Numbered from the stretch's first letter, positions 32,566 through 43,990 are shown. The stretch: 64,000 bases of DNA from Petaurus breviceps papuanus (GCA_028583685.1 JAMXIF010001210.1:8511182-8575181); one strand, 5' to 3'. Made by a program: numbers and translations. Notes: a model not told the origin generated them from the sequence alone.

Positions 32566-34840
32566 GAATGACATTATTTCTCCCAGTGCTCTTGCTGTCA
32601 CAAAATTTCCATCTCCTTTGTCCCTCCAGTTCTGCCTCCTATAATAAAATCCGATCCATTTCTTCTAGTATTTCTCATTTTCCTTACATTGATTTTCAGT
32701 AAGTTGCCAGTAGGTTGTGAATAAATGGCAAAGGAAAGGCTACTACAAACAAGGCTGTTCTGAACATGGGCATTTTCTAGCAGTTTATCTCACTTGTTTT
32801 CTTCTCATTCTTAATGATTGTTATGATTTATGCATGTTTTCAAGATGGCATTCTTCTTGCCCAGACAAATGATTTTCATGGTTTCTGAAGCAATATTCAA
32901 ACACAAAGATGAAATACCAGAATCCTGCATGGTTTTTGATTTGTAGAACAATATATAGTTAATGTTAACTGACTGTCAGTTTCAATAGCCCAAGTACAAA
33001 GATCCTATTGGTCTTCTATGACCTAGATGAATGAGCTATAGCTCCAAGCACATTAGAGTTTCCATGGATTTCTCTTTAGCAGCTCTAGCATGCTCTGTAG
33101 TTTTTATTTAAGGTCTCCTTGGGCTCAAGTGATTTGCAAGCTAGTCTGTTTCTACTCTTGTTATTGCAGAGCTGCTAAATGCATTTTGCTGACAATCAAT
33201 CTCAAATGTTAATGGCCATCTGCAGGTGACACTTTATTTTAGTTAGCTTCACTATAAAACAAGCATGAGAGCCTAATAGAGAGGACAAGGCATTTTGTTC
33301 CTGGCTCACATTAAGATTTTAACTTCAGACAAAGCGCAACCATGACATTGTGAGGTTAGATGAAGGTTAATGCTATTTAGGCAGATGGAGAATTGCAGAT
33401 TCAACCTGTTGTCACAATAATGAATGTGTTGGAAGGGACATTCATGTTGCAAATCGGAGAAAAATGAAATGGAATTTGCTTCCACTCATATACACAAATC
33501 AACTTAATATTGCTAGCTATGGCTTCAATACTTACTTTAAACAAAAGGTTGATTAATTTGACTTCTTTTGCCAATCAATGAAAGAAATTGTATTAAAGGG
33601 TTTTTTTGTAACTTTGATACTGTTTGGACATAGTTTTGCTAGACAACAATGGCCTAAAAATCTGATCTTTGTCAGAGGGTTTTTGAGAGTTCTAGAGACC
33701 ACTGTTTTCCATCTTGTTTCCATATAATCTATCTAGTGATACTCTTGAATCTATGATCAGAGAATACTAACCACCAAAGATCTGTTACACATTTGAAGAT
33801 TCTGAGGCAGAAGAAAATTATTTTCTTTGATCCCATTTTCTTCCCTTTTGTCTAGACTGTGATATGACCTAGAGACTAAATTCAAATTTGGTAAAATCAA
33901 AGATGTCTCCCTTCATTCATAAATGTATTGTAATCAATATGGTTATTGATCTTAAAAGACTATTATATGTAAAATTCTGGACCAGCTAATTTCCCATATG
34001 TATAGATATTTTATTTCCTATTTCACAGCATATTTTTAATGGTGAAATGTTTCTTAGCAAGAAACTCACCCCTTTTTCTGAAACTATTCCCAGAGATCTT
34101 CACAGCAAAATCCCCGTGTACGTGAGATGACTGACAGAAGATGGGCTACCATCCAAAAGCAGCCAATTAAATAAAGCATTGGGTTTAAGCTGTCACTCTT
34201 AGACATATTGCATGCTTATCTCAACTTTCAAGTGATTGAAAAGTCATAACACCTTTTAACGTGAATCATACCTACTCCTTTTGGAAATCTCAGAGGACCA
34301 TTATGTGGCAAACAAGTAATTATTTTTGATAAGATCGTTCTAATATCTAATACTGAGAAACCAGTATTGTTTCACAAACTACTGAGAGAAGTAAACTCTG
34401 GGGACTTCAGGAGTGTATTTATACAACCAAAACAAATGGTAATTTCAATGGGGAAAAATCGGTTATGCAGAGGTATATAGACAAAACCAACAACAGTAGT
34501 CATTTGATGATTTTTGTCTCTTTCCATATAAATCCTGACTCTTGTTACTGTGCCTAAAAGTCACTATATTGTGGAAAAACTGAACCCAGTGTTCATATTG
34601 TGTATGGAGCAGTGGTGCTATTTATAATATTCAAAACAACATATTTTTAAATGCAGTATATGCAAAATTAGATTTCATTAACAATATCTGGCATATAAAA
34701 GTTGCTATGCTTTTAATCTCAATTGTAGAGCTGTCAAATTGGACAATTTATGGCCATAGTTTTTGAAGGGGACTGTTAGTTTGTGTTAAGGAAAAGACTC
34801 CTTTAGCCAAGTCAACATAGAAAGTAAGAGTTGAAAAAGA
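32566..34840. other. quiet spacer, about 2.3 kb free of recognised repeats
   Basis: No gene and no clear repeat. Within it, 33060-33480 is the most conserved-looking part of the window's left half (see the separate entry). Confidence 0.45.
33060..33480. promoter_or_regulatory. candidate conserved non-coding element
   Basis: This repeat-free stretch holds a dense set of homeobox/bHLH-like motifs: TGACAATCAAT (PBX/MEIS-like) near 33189, TTAATGGCCATCTGCAG near 33210, GCAGATGG near 33381 and ACAATAATGAATG near 33414. Low repeat content and motif density suggest an enhancer-like element, but this is inference without an alignment. Confidence 0.3.
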
Positions 34841-34905
34841 ATCATTGAAACACAGTGAGATTGGGACTTCAGAAACCATATAGACTAATCCCTATCTAAG
34901 AACAT
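34841..34905 (-). mobile_element. CR1/L3 short fragment
   Basis: 'aatcattgaaacacagtgag' and 'tagactaatccctatct' match the reversed CR1/L3 3' end. Confidence 0.35.
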
Positions 34906-34979
34906 GTTGGGTTTTCAGACCTTTTTTTTTTCTTTCAACTAAAATGCACTTCTTTTCTCTCATTCCTACTCCATTCTCC

Positions 34980-35165
34980 TACTGGAAAAAGTTAAGGCAA
35001 GTCAAATAGCAATTATTAACTCCCTGCAATGTGCCAGGTATTGTGTTAAATGTTAAGGATATAAGAAGGATAAAAAAAGTCCCTGCTCTCAAATCTAATT
35101 GGGGGAAAATATGCAAACAACTATGTATAAACAGAATAGGCAAAGTAGAGTTGATCTCAAAGGAA
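34980..35165. mobile_element. ancient repeat fragment (same family as 29015)
   Basis: 'ctccctgcaatgtgccaggt', 'gtccctgctctcaaatctaa' and 'tgcaaacaactatgtataaa'. Confidence 0.5.
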
Positions 35166-35339
35166 GTCATTAAGATTTTTTTAAAAGAACTAAACTAAAT
35201 CTCAGTACGCAATATATATTGGCCATGCCCAGATGTATCTGTTTCACTCTGCATATTTATTCTATATTTCTCTGTCACAAGGTGAGTTTCTATTCTCTAT
35301 CATCATTCCTCTGGAATCATGGTTTCTCATTGTGGGGGA

Positions 35340-35575
35340 GGCAAGGAACACACAATTATTAAATGGCTATTATTCATGAAGCATTGTGCTAAGCACTTTA
35401 CAAATATCTTATTTGATTCTCACAACAGCCCTGTGAGGTAGGTGGTTTTATTGTTCCCCATTTTACAGTTGAGGAAACTGAGGCTGACAGATGTCATACA
35501 ATAAGAAAGAATATTAGGACACATATTAAGGTCTTGATTTTAGACCAAACACACTATCTACTGTGCCACCTGTCT
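35340..35575 (-). mobile_element. MIR/CORE-SINE
   Basis: Reversed copy: 'agcattgtgctaagcacttt', 'tctcacaacagccctgtgag', 'acagttgaggaaactgaggc', head 'ctgtgccacctgtcta'. Confidence 0.75.
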
Positions 35576-35589
35576 ATGCTAATCAGAAT

Positions 35590-35626
35590 TCATGAGCCTT
35601 TCAAAGCTGTTTCTTTTTATGTCATA

Positions 35627-35676
<50 letters not shown>

Positions 35677-35905
35677 GAAATGTATATTTATGTATAATAT
35701 ATATGTATATATATAATTTCCTGCCAGTTCTGCATAATTGATTCATCAGTTTATAAAGTCTTTACAAATTCTGTTGAAACTCTCTCCATCATTTCATACA
35801 ACAAAGTAGTTTTTCATTATATTTATATACCATATTTGTTCAATCATTCCTCAATTGATGAGCACTCCCACCTTAATTTCCAGTTCTCTATTGGTCAAAA
35901 AAACA
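35590..35905 (-). mobile_element. L1 3' UTR fragment with (TA)n expansion
   Basis: 'gttcaatcattcctcaattg' and 'atgagcactcccaccttaat' are reversed L1 3' UTR text. A (TA)n tract at 35626-35673 has grown inside it. Confidence 0.6.
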
Positions 35906-35999
35906 ACAAAAAACACAACACACACAAACACACACACATACAAACACTAAAAAAACAAAACCACAACCCTACCATAAGCAGTTTTATATGTATGAGTCC

Positions 36000-36125
36000 C
36001 AAATCTCTTCTGCAACATCCTCCAAAGTAGTCATCAGGCCTCCATTCTGAGGCAGTGCATTCCATTTTTGTACAAAAGAAACCATGAGGAAAATTTCCTT
36101 CCAGCCAGCCTAAATCTGCCTCCCT
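36000..36125 (-). mobile_element. CR1/L3 fragment
   Basis: 'gaggcagtgcattccatttt', 'ttccttccagccagcctaaa' and 'tctgcctccctaaa' fit the reversed CR1/L3 3' region. Confidence 0.5.
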
Positions 36126-37155
36126 AAAGATCCCACCCATTATTCTTTCTTTTGACTATTGCAGCCGAGCAGTTTCCACGTTTCCATTTTTCATTGCTTT
36201 TTCCATTTTTTAGGCTTTTTCAAACTGACCACTTTATACCAGATGTGGATTGACCAAGCCCAAGTTCTGCTGTGTTATAGAAAGACCCCTCACCATAGTC
36301 TAAGAAAGCATTATCAGACTGTTGACCTTTGTAGAGTTTATAATCCACCAGGAATATAGGTGTTTTTTACAGGAAACTTTGCCTAGTCTTGCCTTACTCA
36401 CTTTTTATTAAAAAAAAAATAAATTCATTGTTATGAAATTCTTTTTCATGACTAAAATAACCTAAAGAAATAACTATTATTAAGATAATTCAAAAGACGT
36501 TTCTTTAAAAAATAAGCTGAAGGCATTCTTAGCTATTTTACAATATAATTAAAACTGAATAATTATAGTTTTGAGTTTAGTGTATTATGTATATTGCAAA
36601 GTTTATAATATGCAGAATGTGTGCTATTATAAACTTACATGGTACAGTTCTAATTTCTATGTGATTAAATGATTACTACATTGAACAACAAATAGATAAG
36701 AGGTAAAGAAGTAGAAAATTGACATATGCATTCCAATATTCCTTGTTTCATGAGAAGATGGACAGTCTTAAGATTTGAAGGAGAGCAATTTCTCCTAAAA
36801 GTCACTGTGTGAAATGCCTTACAGAAACACAAGACAAACCTGCTATTAAACAGAATTTTCATACAATATTTTTTTAAGTTTGATAGGATTTTATAACATT
36901 TTAGATGTTAAGATATTTGAATCCTGAAAATTCTATATTAGAATGGTTTGTTTTCTGACAGTTATAATAAAAAAAACTTTAAACAATTATTTTAAGCAAA
37001 TAAATATCAATTTGAATAGCAATTTAAATAGTGGTGGTAGGGGGAAGATATATTTTTATCTGCTTCTTGAATTTCCATGTGGCAAAAAAAAAAACAGCAT
37101 AGAAAGGGGGTTGATATGGTCTAGATTACAGAAATTCTGTCATTTACTAAGTACT
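36126..37155. other. AT-rich spacer
   Basis: No gene or named repeat. 36880-36990 is almost pure A/T. Confidence 0.45.
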
Positions 37156-37159
37156 CTAA

Positions 37160-37275
37160 TAAAAAAAGGGTCACTTGCCTTCTCTGGCCTCATTTTCCCC
37201 ATATGTAAAATGAAAATAATAAGGCTTACATTATCTGCCTCACAGGGATACATTTGAGGTTGCTGAGGACTACAT
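37160..37275 (+). mobile_element. MIR fragment
   Basis: 'ctctggcctcattttcccca', 'tatgtaaaatgaaaataata' and 'atctgcctcacagggataca' follow the sense MIR core. Confidence 0.6.
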
Positions 37276-37479
37276 TTTAGGAAGCAGGAATAACCAATAT
37301 AAAAGAGGTTTTTGAAATCATTTCATATGAAGATGGATTAAACAAAGTGCAACTTTTAATTGAGAGACAACTTTGTGAGAACGTCCTAGTTTCCATTAGT
37401 AATTGACTATCTATGATATTCACGAGTGATCAGATTTCTTCTGCTTGGTCTTGAAGGGCAGAGCAAAGAAGAATCAACT

Positions 37480-37700
37480 GAAGCTACAAAAAATAAATTT
37501 AGGTTTGATGAAAGGAAAACATCTTTAATTTTTTAAAAATTTCTAAATCATAAAGTTTCCCTTCCCTTGAGGTCTTCTATCAGCTTTGCATGATTCCTTG
37601 ACAGGTATATCATAGAGGTGATTTTTGTTAGGATTGAGGGTGGACTAGATGGTCTCTCAAGTCCTTTCCAACTCACCTCATCTCTATATCTATGATTCTG
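37480..37700 (+). mobile_element. CR1/L3 LINE 3' end
   Basis: Ends with 'gggtggactagatggtctct', 'caagtcctttccaactcacc' and 'tatctatgattctg', the CR1/L3 terminal region with its ATTCTG-like last unit. Confidence 0.7.
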
Positions 37701-37995
37701 CCATCTGAAAGTCTGGGGGAAAAATAAGAAACATCATAGGAATTAAAATTATAGGAATTAAGAAGGTATCTAATGAAAATGATCTCATTTGATTCTAATA
37801 TTCAACAGAAATAGTGAATGACTATGTTTCTATTGATTTCAGTAAATTTTTTCTACAGTGAAGATCTCAGGCTTCATGAGTTGCTTTGGGAAAAATAAAA
37901 TAAAAAATCCCCCCACTAGCATCTTCTGGTGATGAGTAGGGCTGTAGATAATGGACATAGATTCCATTATCAGAGTCATACTCAGATTCATTTTA

Positions 37996-38264
37996 TCCAT
38001 TGTGTCACCTAGCTGGTGTAGTATTCCATCTCTACTCATGAATTCTTGTAAATCAACAATAATTATCAATACCTTTAACAGACTTCATCATTTCTGAAAT
38101 ACAGACAGTATTTCCAGGCCTACTGGAAGTAAAAGAAAACGATACTCAAAAGAAATTTTGGGGGGAGTCATCATTTTAAAGTATGATGAAAAAGACTATT
38201 ACAAGCCTGGAATTCTTCTGACAACAGTTTTGTTGTAGCCTTGAATAAAATATGAATTTCATTA
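37996..38264. repeat. unnamed ~270-bp repeat, copy A
   Basis: From 'tccattgtgtcacctagctg' to 'gaatttcatta', this matches 39617-39902 in direct orientation at high similarity. Its left edge resembles a reversed SINE head. On the minus strand both copies contain a short frame reading 'IIVDLQEFMSRDGI(L/P)HQLGDT', preceded by a pyrimidine-rich 'tttacttcca..ag' that looks like a splice acceptor. This could be an unclassified retroposon, a duplicated exon relic or a local duplication. Confidence 0.6.
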
Positions 38265-38579
38265 AATATAATCTGTAGTTTGTCCTAGCTGTAGTCAAGG
38301 ATCTCAGTGTGCATGTCATTGAATAAAGCATACTAGACTGAAAGCAAGTAAAAATCTATAAGGTTTTATTGATTTTCCTCAAAACTTCCTTGTGATTTGC
38401 AAACTGACTTTATCTTCTAACCACTATAATTTTATTTTAATATTTTAAGAAGACTCTGTTAACCAAGAACAAATTGCAATCCTTCTTCACCTGCTTAAAT
38501 AGCATTTATATGATGTCCTTTCTGAAAAATTCCTCCTCCCTCAACCAAAATGTCAACAGAAGATATGATACAGTATGGT

Positions 38580-38765
38580 AGAAATGAGTACTTGATTAAA
38601 TTTCAGAGGGGTCAAAACCTATCTCTGTCAATTACAAGCTCTTAGGACTTGGACAAGCCACCCAACCTCTCTGGTCCTTGGTTTCTGAATCTGTTAAATG
38701 AGGATCTTAGACTGAATTACCTCTAAGGTTTCTTCCAATTCTAAATCTCTGATGATATGATCCTC
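38580..38765 (+). mobile_element. MIR/CORE-SINE
   Basis: Sense MIR-type text: 'tctgtcaattacaagctctt', 'caacctctctggtccttggt', 'gttaaatgaggatcttagac'. Confidence 0.6.
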
Positions 38766-38837
38766 TGATCATACAGTGTTATACAATTTAACTGGTAAAA
38801 ATTATAATAATTAAATCATTAACATAAAATAAACCTT

Positions 38838-39095
38838 TGAGTAGCTGGGTGTGTACTGGCTAGAGCTCTGGTCTTAGAACCAGGAAGGTTCATCTTTAAG
38901 AGTTGAAATCTAGCCTCAGACACTTACTAACTGTGTGAACTTGGGTTAGTGTCTTAACTCTGTTTGTCTCAGCTTCTCATTTTTAAAATGAACTGGAGAA
39001 AGGCATGAAAAACCACTCTAATGTCTTTGCCAAGAAAACCTCAAATGTAGCTCTGAAAAATCGGACATGACTGAAAAATGGCTGAACAAAAAATA
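38838..39095 (+). mobile_element. long marsupial SINE with RTE-like tail
   Basis: Head 'gagtagctgggtgtgtactg', core 'ctcagacacttactaactgt', tail 'ttgccaagaaaacctcaaat' and 'tcggacatgactgaaaaatg'. It is complete but diverged. Confidence 0.75.
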
Positions 39096-39404
39096 ATAAA
39101 CCTGATAATATTTTACATTTTTAAGAGAAAACTTTGAATATATAATAGATCCTTTTGTTGCAATCATTGGTCAGATTTGATTTGGCACTGAGCTCACAAT
39201 ATTTTGACAAACATCTTTAATTTTTCATCATGAAAGTGCAACATTGGATATTAAGCATCCCTTTTTATAAGTATACCTTTGTGTATACCTTGTGTTTTCA
39301 AAGGACTTTAAATAAGGTGCATTCCTAGGACACTGAAGAATATTTATATCCATCTCTTGAAAAAATATCAATTTTTTGTGATATCACATATTAATAACAA
39401 GAAT

Positions 39405-39616
39405 AACCAGCATTTACATAGCAAGTTAAAGTTTGCAAAGGGCTTTTTAAATATCTCAATCTAGTCTCATAACATCCCTGAAAGTGAGGTGCTATTATTA
39501 TCCCCATTTTACAGATGAGAAAGCTGATTCAAATTGATAGTTTAAGTGACATGCACAGAGTTACACTTCCAGTAAATTTCAGGTTTCTTGACCCCTAGGT
39601 TCCATTTGTCATTGTG
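39405..39616 (-). mobile_element. MIR/CORE-SINE
   Basis: Reversed copy: 'agcatttacatagcaagtta', 'ttatccccattttacagatg', 'agttacacttccagtaaatt'. Its head side runs into the 270-bp repeat copy B. Confidence 0.65.
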
Positions 39617-39902
39617 TCCATTGTGTCACCTAGCTGGTGTGGTATTCCATCTCTACTCATGAATTCTTGTAAGTCAACAATAATTCTGCTTCTGAGTATA
39701 TCAAAACCTTTAACAAACTTCATCACTCCTGCAGTGCAGACAGTATTTCCAGGCCTGTTGGAAGTAAAAGAAAAAAAAAAGATACTCAAAATAATATAGT
39801 GGGGTCAGACATTTTAGAGAATGATGAAGATAACTATTACATGCCTGGGATTCTTCTGACAAGAGTTTTGTTATAGCCTTGAATAAAATATGAATTTCAT
39901 TA
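39617..39902. repeat. unnamed ~270-bp repeat, copy B
   Basis: Direct repeat of 37996-38264, displaced by 1,621 bases at its left end. On the minus strand the frame 'RPGNTVCTAGVMKFVKGFDI' continues into 'VDLQEFMSRDGIPHQLGDTM' and stays open for 64 codons, whereas copy A is interrupted. Confidence 0.6.
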
Positions 39903-40046
39903 GTAAAAATTACCATTTTCTTTATTGCCAAATCATTTCTATGTTAGTCCTTTAATTGTATTTCCCATGACAAGCTTTTTTCTTTTTCTTTTCATATTAA
40001 TGACTGGTAGTGTTTTTGACCAGTCTTTCTAGTTATTCTTCCAGTT

Positions 40047-40349
40047 TCAGGAAACATAAAACACAGTATAGATAGCAATCCTGTCAGCTGCCAGGTCTCT
40101 CAGAAGGTCTTTGCTCAATATCTGAGGGATAATTGGATTAAAATTGGCTCTTAAAGTATTTAGTATTGTTTTTTCTTTTACTATCTCACTGTATTCTGAG
40201 CTTTGGTATGATTGATCTGTTTCATTGAGGCTTTCAATGATCCTTGAGGTGCTTGGCTTCCACATACCAACAAATATTTCAATATCTCTAACAGTTATTG
40301 AAGTGTGCATTTTAAAAGCTATAAATCTTTTGCATTTTTTCTGGAACAT
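40047..40349 (-). pseudogene. possible coding relic, unrecognised
   Basis: A 100-codon minus-strand frame with protein-like composition (for example 'VRDIEIFVGMWKPSTSRIIE' and 'QILSKDLLRDLAADRIAIYT'). It lies just upstream, in the same strand sense, of the frame in repeat copy B. I do not recognise the protein. A chance frame in AT-rich DNA is quite possible, since 100 codons is not exceptional here. The alternatives are an old retroposed gene piece or part of an unknown transposon. Confidence 0.2.
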
Positions 40350-40682
40350 TCAAAACCACAGAACTAAAAACATAAAAGAATATTAAAATATGTATGTCAT
40401 GAAAACCAACAGTCAGATGACAGAGAACTTCCTTTGTTTTTTGTTACATGTTTTGTCAGCTTAATGTCATTAAGAGCATACATGTCCACTGTGATCACAA
40501 AATTAAACCATATACAAATTATTTCTTATAGCAAATAATTTGCCTGCCAGTATAGGTAGGCTTGCTTTTAAGTAAATAGAATTTATTGCCCTTCCTTTGT
40601 AAAGTTAAGCCATTTCAACTTGATAGGGTCTGCAAGAAGTTAATCTTAGCTTTGAGAATCTGGGATCAGAATCACATGATTT
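40350..40682. other. AT-rich spacer
   Basis: Nothing recognised. Confidence 0.45.
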
Positions 40683-40861
40683 AGAATTGGATCTGGGGGC
40701 GGCCAGGGAGCACAGTGACTAAGAGCACTGCCTCCAGTGTTGGGATGACCTGGGGATTGAATCTGGGCTCAGACACTTAGCACCCACCCAGAAACACCTG
40801 GCCGTGTAACCTTGAGCAAGTTACTTAACCCTGATTGCTTAAAAAAAAAAGAATTGGATCT
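40683..40861 (+). mobile_element. WSINE1-like SINE with perfect 12-bp duplication
   Basis: The SINE (40695-40849) is complete: head 'gggggcggccagggagcaca', 'cacccacccagaaacacctg', 'gccgtgtaaccttgagcaag', A tail at 40840-40850. Both flanks are agaattggatct. Perfect flanks and a clean poly-A mark it as one of the youngest insertions in the window. Confidence 0.9.
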
Positions 40862-40966
40862 AAAAATCATAATCATATTTATTTATTAGAAGGTGTAGTG
40901 ATTGCAGTTACCAGCCATATTTATCATTAGTATGCCACAATTACAGCATAGTATCTTACCTTTATG

Positions 40967-41213
40967 GGGCAGTTGGGTGGCACAGTGAATAGAGTACTGG
41001 GCTTGGACTCAGGGAGACTCATCTTCTTGAGTTCAAATCTGAGTCAGACACTAGCTGTGTGATCCTAAGCAAGTCACTTAACTCTGTTTATCTCTCTTCC
41101 TCATCTGTAAAATGAGCTAGAGGAGGACATGGCAAACCACTCTAGTGTCTTCATCAAGAAAATTCCAAATGTGGTCATGAAAAATCAGACAAGACTCAAC
41201 TCAATAACACAAA
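40967..41213 (+). mobile_element. long marsupial SINE with RTE-like tail
   Basis: Head 'ggggcagttgggtggcacag', core 'ctgtaaaatgagctagagga', tail 'aaaattccaaatgtggtcat' and 'gaaaaatcagacaagactca'. Ends in an AC/A-rich stretch. Confidence 0.8.
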
Positions 41214-41526
41214 AAAACCTTCTCTGTAGTAAATGTTTAATTTTAAAAAATTCTAATGGATTTTTGATTGTTATACTAGAATACTTCAAATCGGTTTATG
41301 CCAGAAACATTTATATTTCACCACTCGGGAATTTGGAAGGAATCATGCTTTAAATAAAGTTAGTCCTGAGCTTTTTTATGTTTCTGTTTTTAACAAGCAA
41401 AATGCAAAGAATACTGGAATAGGAGTGAGTAGGACTAAGCCCAAGTTTTTGTTTCCCAGATAATGAGAAGGTATCTAAACTTTTGTTCCTGCCACTTACT
41501 TTAAATTGTAAAATCTTATTCTAGTT

Positions 41527-41708
41527 ACAAAATGTGATATTTTTTTATTGGAGGAGGGAAGGCAAGGCAATTGGGGTTAAGTGACTTGCCCAAAGTCACA
41601 TGGCTAGTAAGTTTTAGGTGTCTGAGGTCAAATTTGAACTCAGGTCCTCCTGACTTCGGGGTCAGTGCTCTATTTACTGTGTCACCTAGCAGCCCCACAA
41701 AATGTGAT
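41527..41708 (-). mobile_element. tRNA-derived SINE with perfect 12-bp duplication
   Basis: Reversed SINE (41539-41696) with flanks acaaaatgtgat on both sides (41527-41538 and 41697-41708). Head 'gtcacctagcagcccc'. Confidence 0.85.
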
Positions 41709-43145
41709 TTCTAAAAAAAGAAATAAATACATTTTAGGTCTTTAATTTTTTTTATCTATTTCAATAGAATTAAAACATATGGTACATTTACAATTTTAAG
41801 ACTTGCTCCTTACTTTTACTCTGATCATTTCTATAGCTGTGGATATTTTTCTTTTATAAAGCTCTCCTTTTAGAGTGAAAACTTTGTATGTTACAAATAT
41901 TAGTATTGTCACATGATGGTTTAGGAAACTATAAATCCAACAGGGAATATAAAAATAAATAATAGGACATTTGTGATTGAGTAAGGTCCTATTGAGTGAG
42001 TTTGGACCTTTTCAATTCAAGGAAGATCCAAAATTAGACAGGGAAGACTCTCCACTTTCTGACAGCACAAATTAATTGAATCTCCTAACACTATATCTTT
42101 TCAGTCACAAAATGGACAGAGAGCAGTAAATGCAAAAGGTCAGCATTTTTATTTGTGATTATTAAGTAACTTATTCTAAAGCCAATCTACTCTTGTAGTT
42201 TTTATTATTATACAAAATCAGCAAATCCAGCAAGGCTTTCTCTAGCATAACTTTTCTAACCCCCTTTGCAAAGAGCACCCAGACAGTCAAATGTCTCTTA
42301 TTTCCTGAATGTCAGCTGGAGTTCTCCCCATCCTTTATCCCCAGCAGCCTTCTATTCTCTAGGTCTTTCTCTTTTCTCTTTTCCATTATTCACTCACAGA
42401 ATATGTCTAGTAATTGACTAATCAGATACACAAATACCTGACCCAAAAAGAAGTAAATATCTTCATAAAAAGGCTCTTTAAAAACCTCCTCATCTTTCTC
42501 TACCACCTCTTCCTCATCTGTACAATGATCAGGGTGGACTAGATACTCTCTAAGGCCTCTTTCAGGACAAAATCCCACTGATTTGAGGTGACATTGTAGA
42601 AATGCCAAGAATCACTGTAACAGGCTAGAAAGGGAAATATTTTGGGTCAGATTTTTTTTTTTTTGATCAGTTCACAAATCACATCAAATTTATATCCACC
42701 ATTTCTCAACTCATATTACTCAAAATTATGATTTCTTTAAATATTTATTAGAATTCCTAATAGAAATTCTACGAAGCCAAGGGCTTCTGAGTAATATGTA
42801 AATTCACCATTTTCCAACCAACCATATATGGCATAACAAGATACAAAGATTTGGACAGATTTGAACTATTTTAAGCGATGTAGCAAGGCACAAACTTGCC
42901 CACCAGCAACGTGTATACCCTCAGGCAAAGGTATTATGTGGAGTGAAGCTATTTTTACTCCTAAGTGTTAATCCAGGAACAACCAGAAAAATTAGGCCTG
43001 AATTGATTCTCTCAAAGTTGTTAATGATCACTTATTAATATTTTACCATCAAATAATGTAGCACAATACACAAAGCGCTTTTGTATACAGTATCTAACTT
43101 GTTATTTAGACAACTTTATGAGTTGGGCAGCACAAGTATTGTTAT
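41709..43145. other. quiet spacer
   Basis: About 1.4 kb with no recognised repeat except faint CR1/MIR-like text at 42490-42600 ('tacaatgatcagggtggact', 'ctaaggcctctttcagga'). Confidence 0.4.
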
Positions 43146-43149
43146 TTTA

Positions 43150-43622
43150 TTATTGTTGTTCATTCATGTCAATTCATGGACAATTCATGTCCAACTGTTC
43201 ATAACCTCAATAGAAGTTTTCTTTTTTTTTTGCTTTTCCTTTTTTGGAGGGCGATTGGGGTTAAGTGACCTGCCCAAGGTCACATGGCTAGTTTGTGTGT
43301 GGGTATATGTGTGTGTGTTAAGTGTCTGAGTTCAGATTTGAACTCAGGTCCTCCTGACTCCAGGGCCGGTGCTCTATTCACTGCATCACCTAGCCACCCC
43401 ACAATAGTAGTTTTCTTGACAGACACTGTCATGATTAGCCATTTTCTTCTCCAGCTCATTTTACAATTGAGAAACTGAGGCAAACAGGGTCAAGTGATTT
43501 GTCCAGGGTCCCATAGCTAGTGTCCATTCTACTTTTAGATATTTCTAACTATTATATGTCTGAGATCACACTTGAACTAAATACAAGTCAGGCACTCTAT
43601 CCACCGTGCCACCTAGCTGCCC
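43150..43622 (-). mobile_element. long SINE (reversed) split by a younger SINE
   Basis: Outer copy: tail part at 43150-43223, core 'tacaattgagaaactgaggc' at 43463 and head 'gccacctagctgccc' at 43608-43622. It is interrupted by the SINE at 43224-43401. It also holds a foreign 32-base stretch at 43523-43554 that matches the CR1/L3 fragment at 44100. Confidence 0.8.
43208..43417 (-). mobile_element. nested tRNA-derived SINE with 16-bp duplication
   Basis: SINE 43224-43401 inserted in the older SINE. The flanks caatagaagttttctt (43208-43223) and caatagtagttttctt (43402-43417) differ at one base. A short GT-rich tract has expanded inside it at 43294-43320. Confidence 0.85.
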
Positions 43623-43799
43623 TGAAGCATTATTGTATCCATTTTATAGTCTGTAAACAACAATAAATGATGAGGTTGGGACTTGAACCTTGTTTTTCTT
43701 GTGAATCAGGAATTACAAACTGAGAGAGTTAGAAGGGACCTCAGATCCAGTATACTCTATACTTTAACAAGAATCCTCTTGATGATATCCATGGTTTAA

Positions 43800-43990
43800 A
43801 TGAATGGAAATACCATGATGAAATACATAAAGCACTAGATTGAAAGTCAGGGAGAACTGGATTAAAAGTCTGCCTCAGACATTTATTAGCTGTCTGGCCC
43901 TGGGCAATGTACTTAACCTCTCTGGGACTCATTTTCCTCATCTGTAAAAAGAGGTGGTTAGACTCTTTGGCTTCTAGCTTTCTAGCTCGA
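43800..43990 (+). mobile_element. MIR/CORE-SINE
   Basis: Sense copy: 'gaaagtcagggagaactgga', 'ctggccctgggcaatgtact', 'attttcctcatctgtaaaaa'. Confidence 0.7.
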
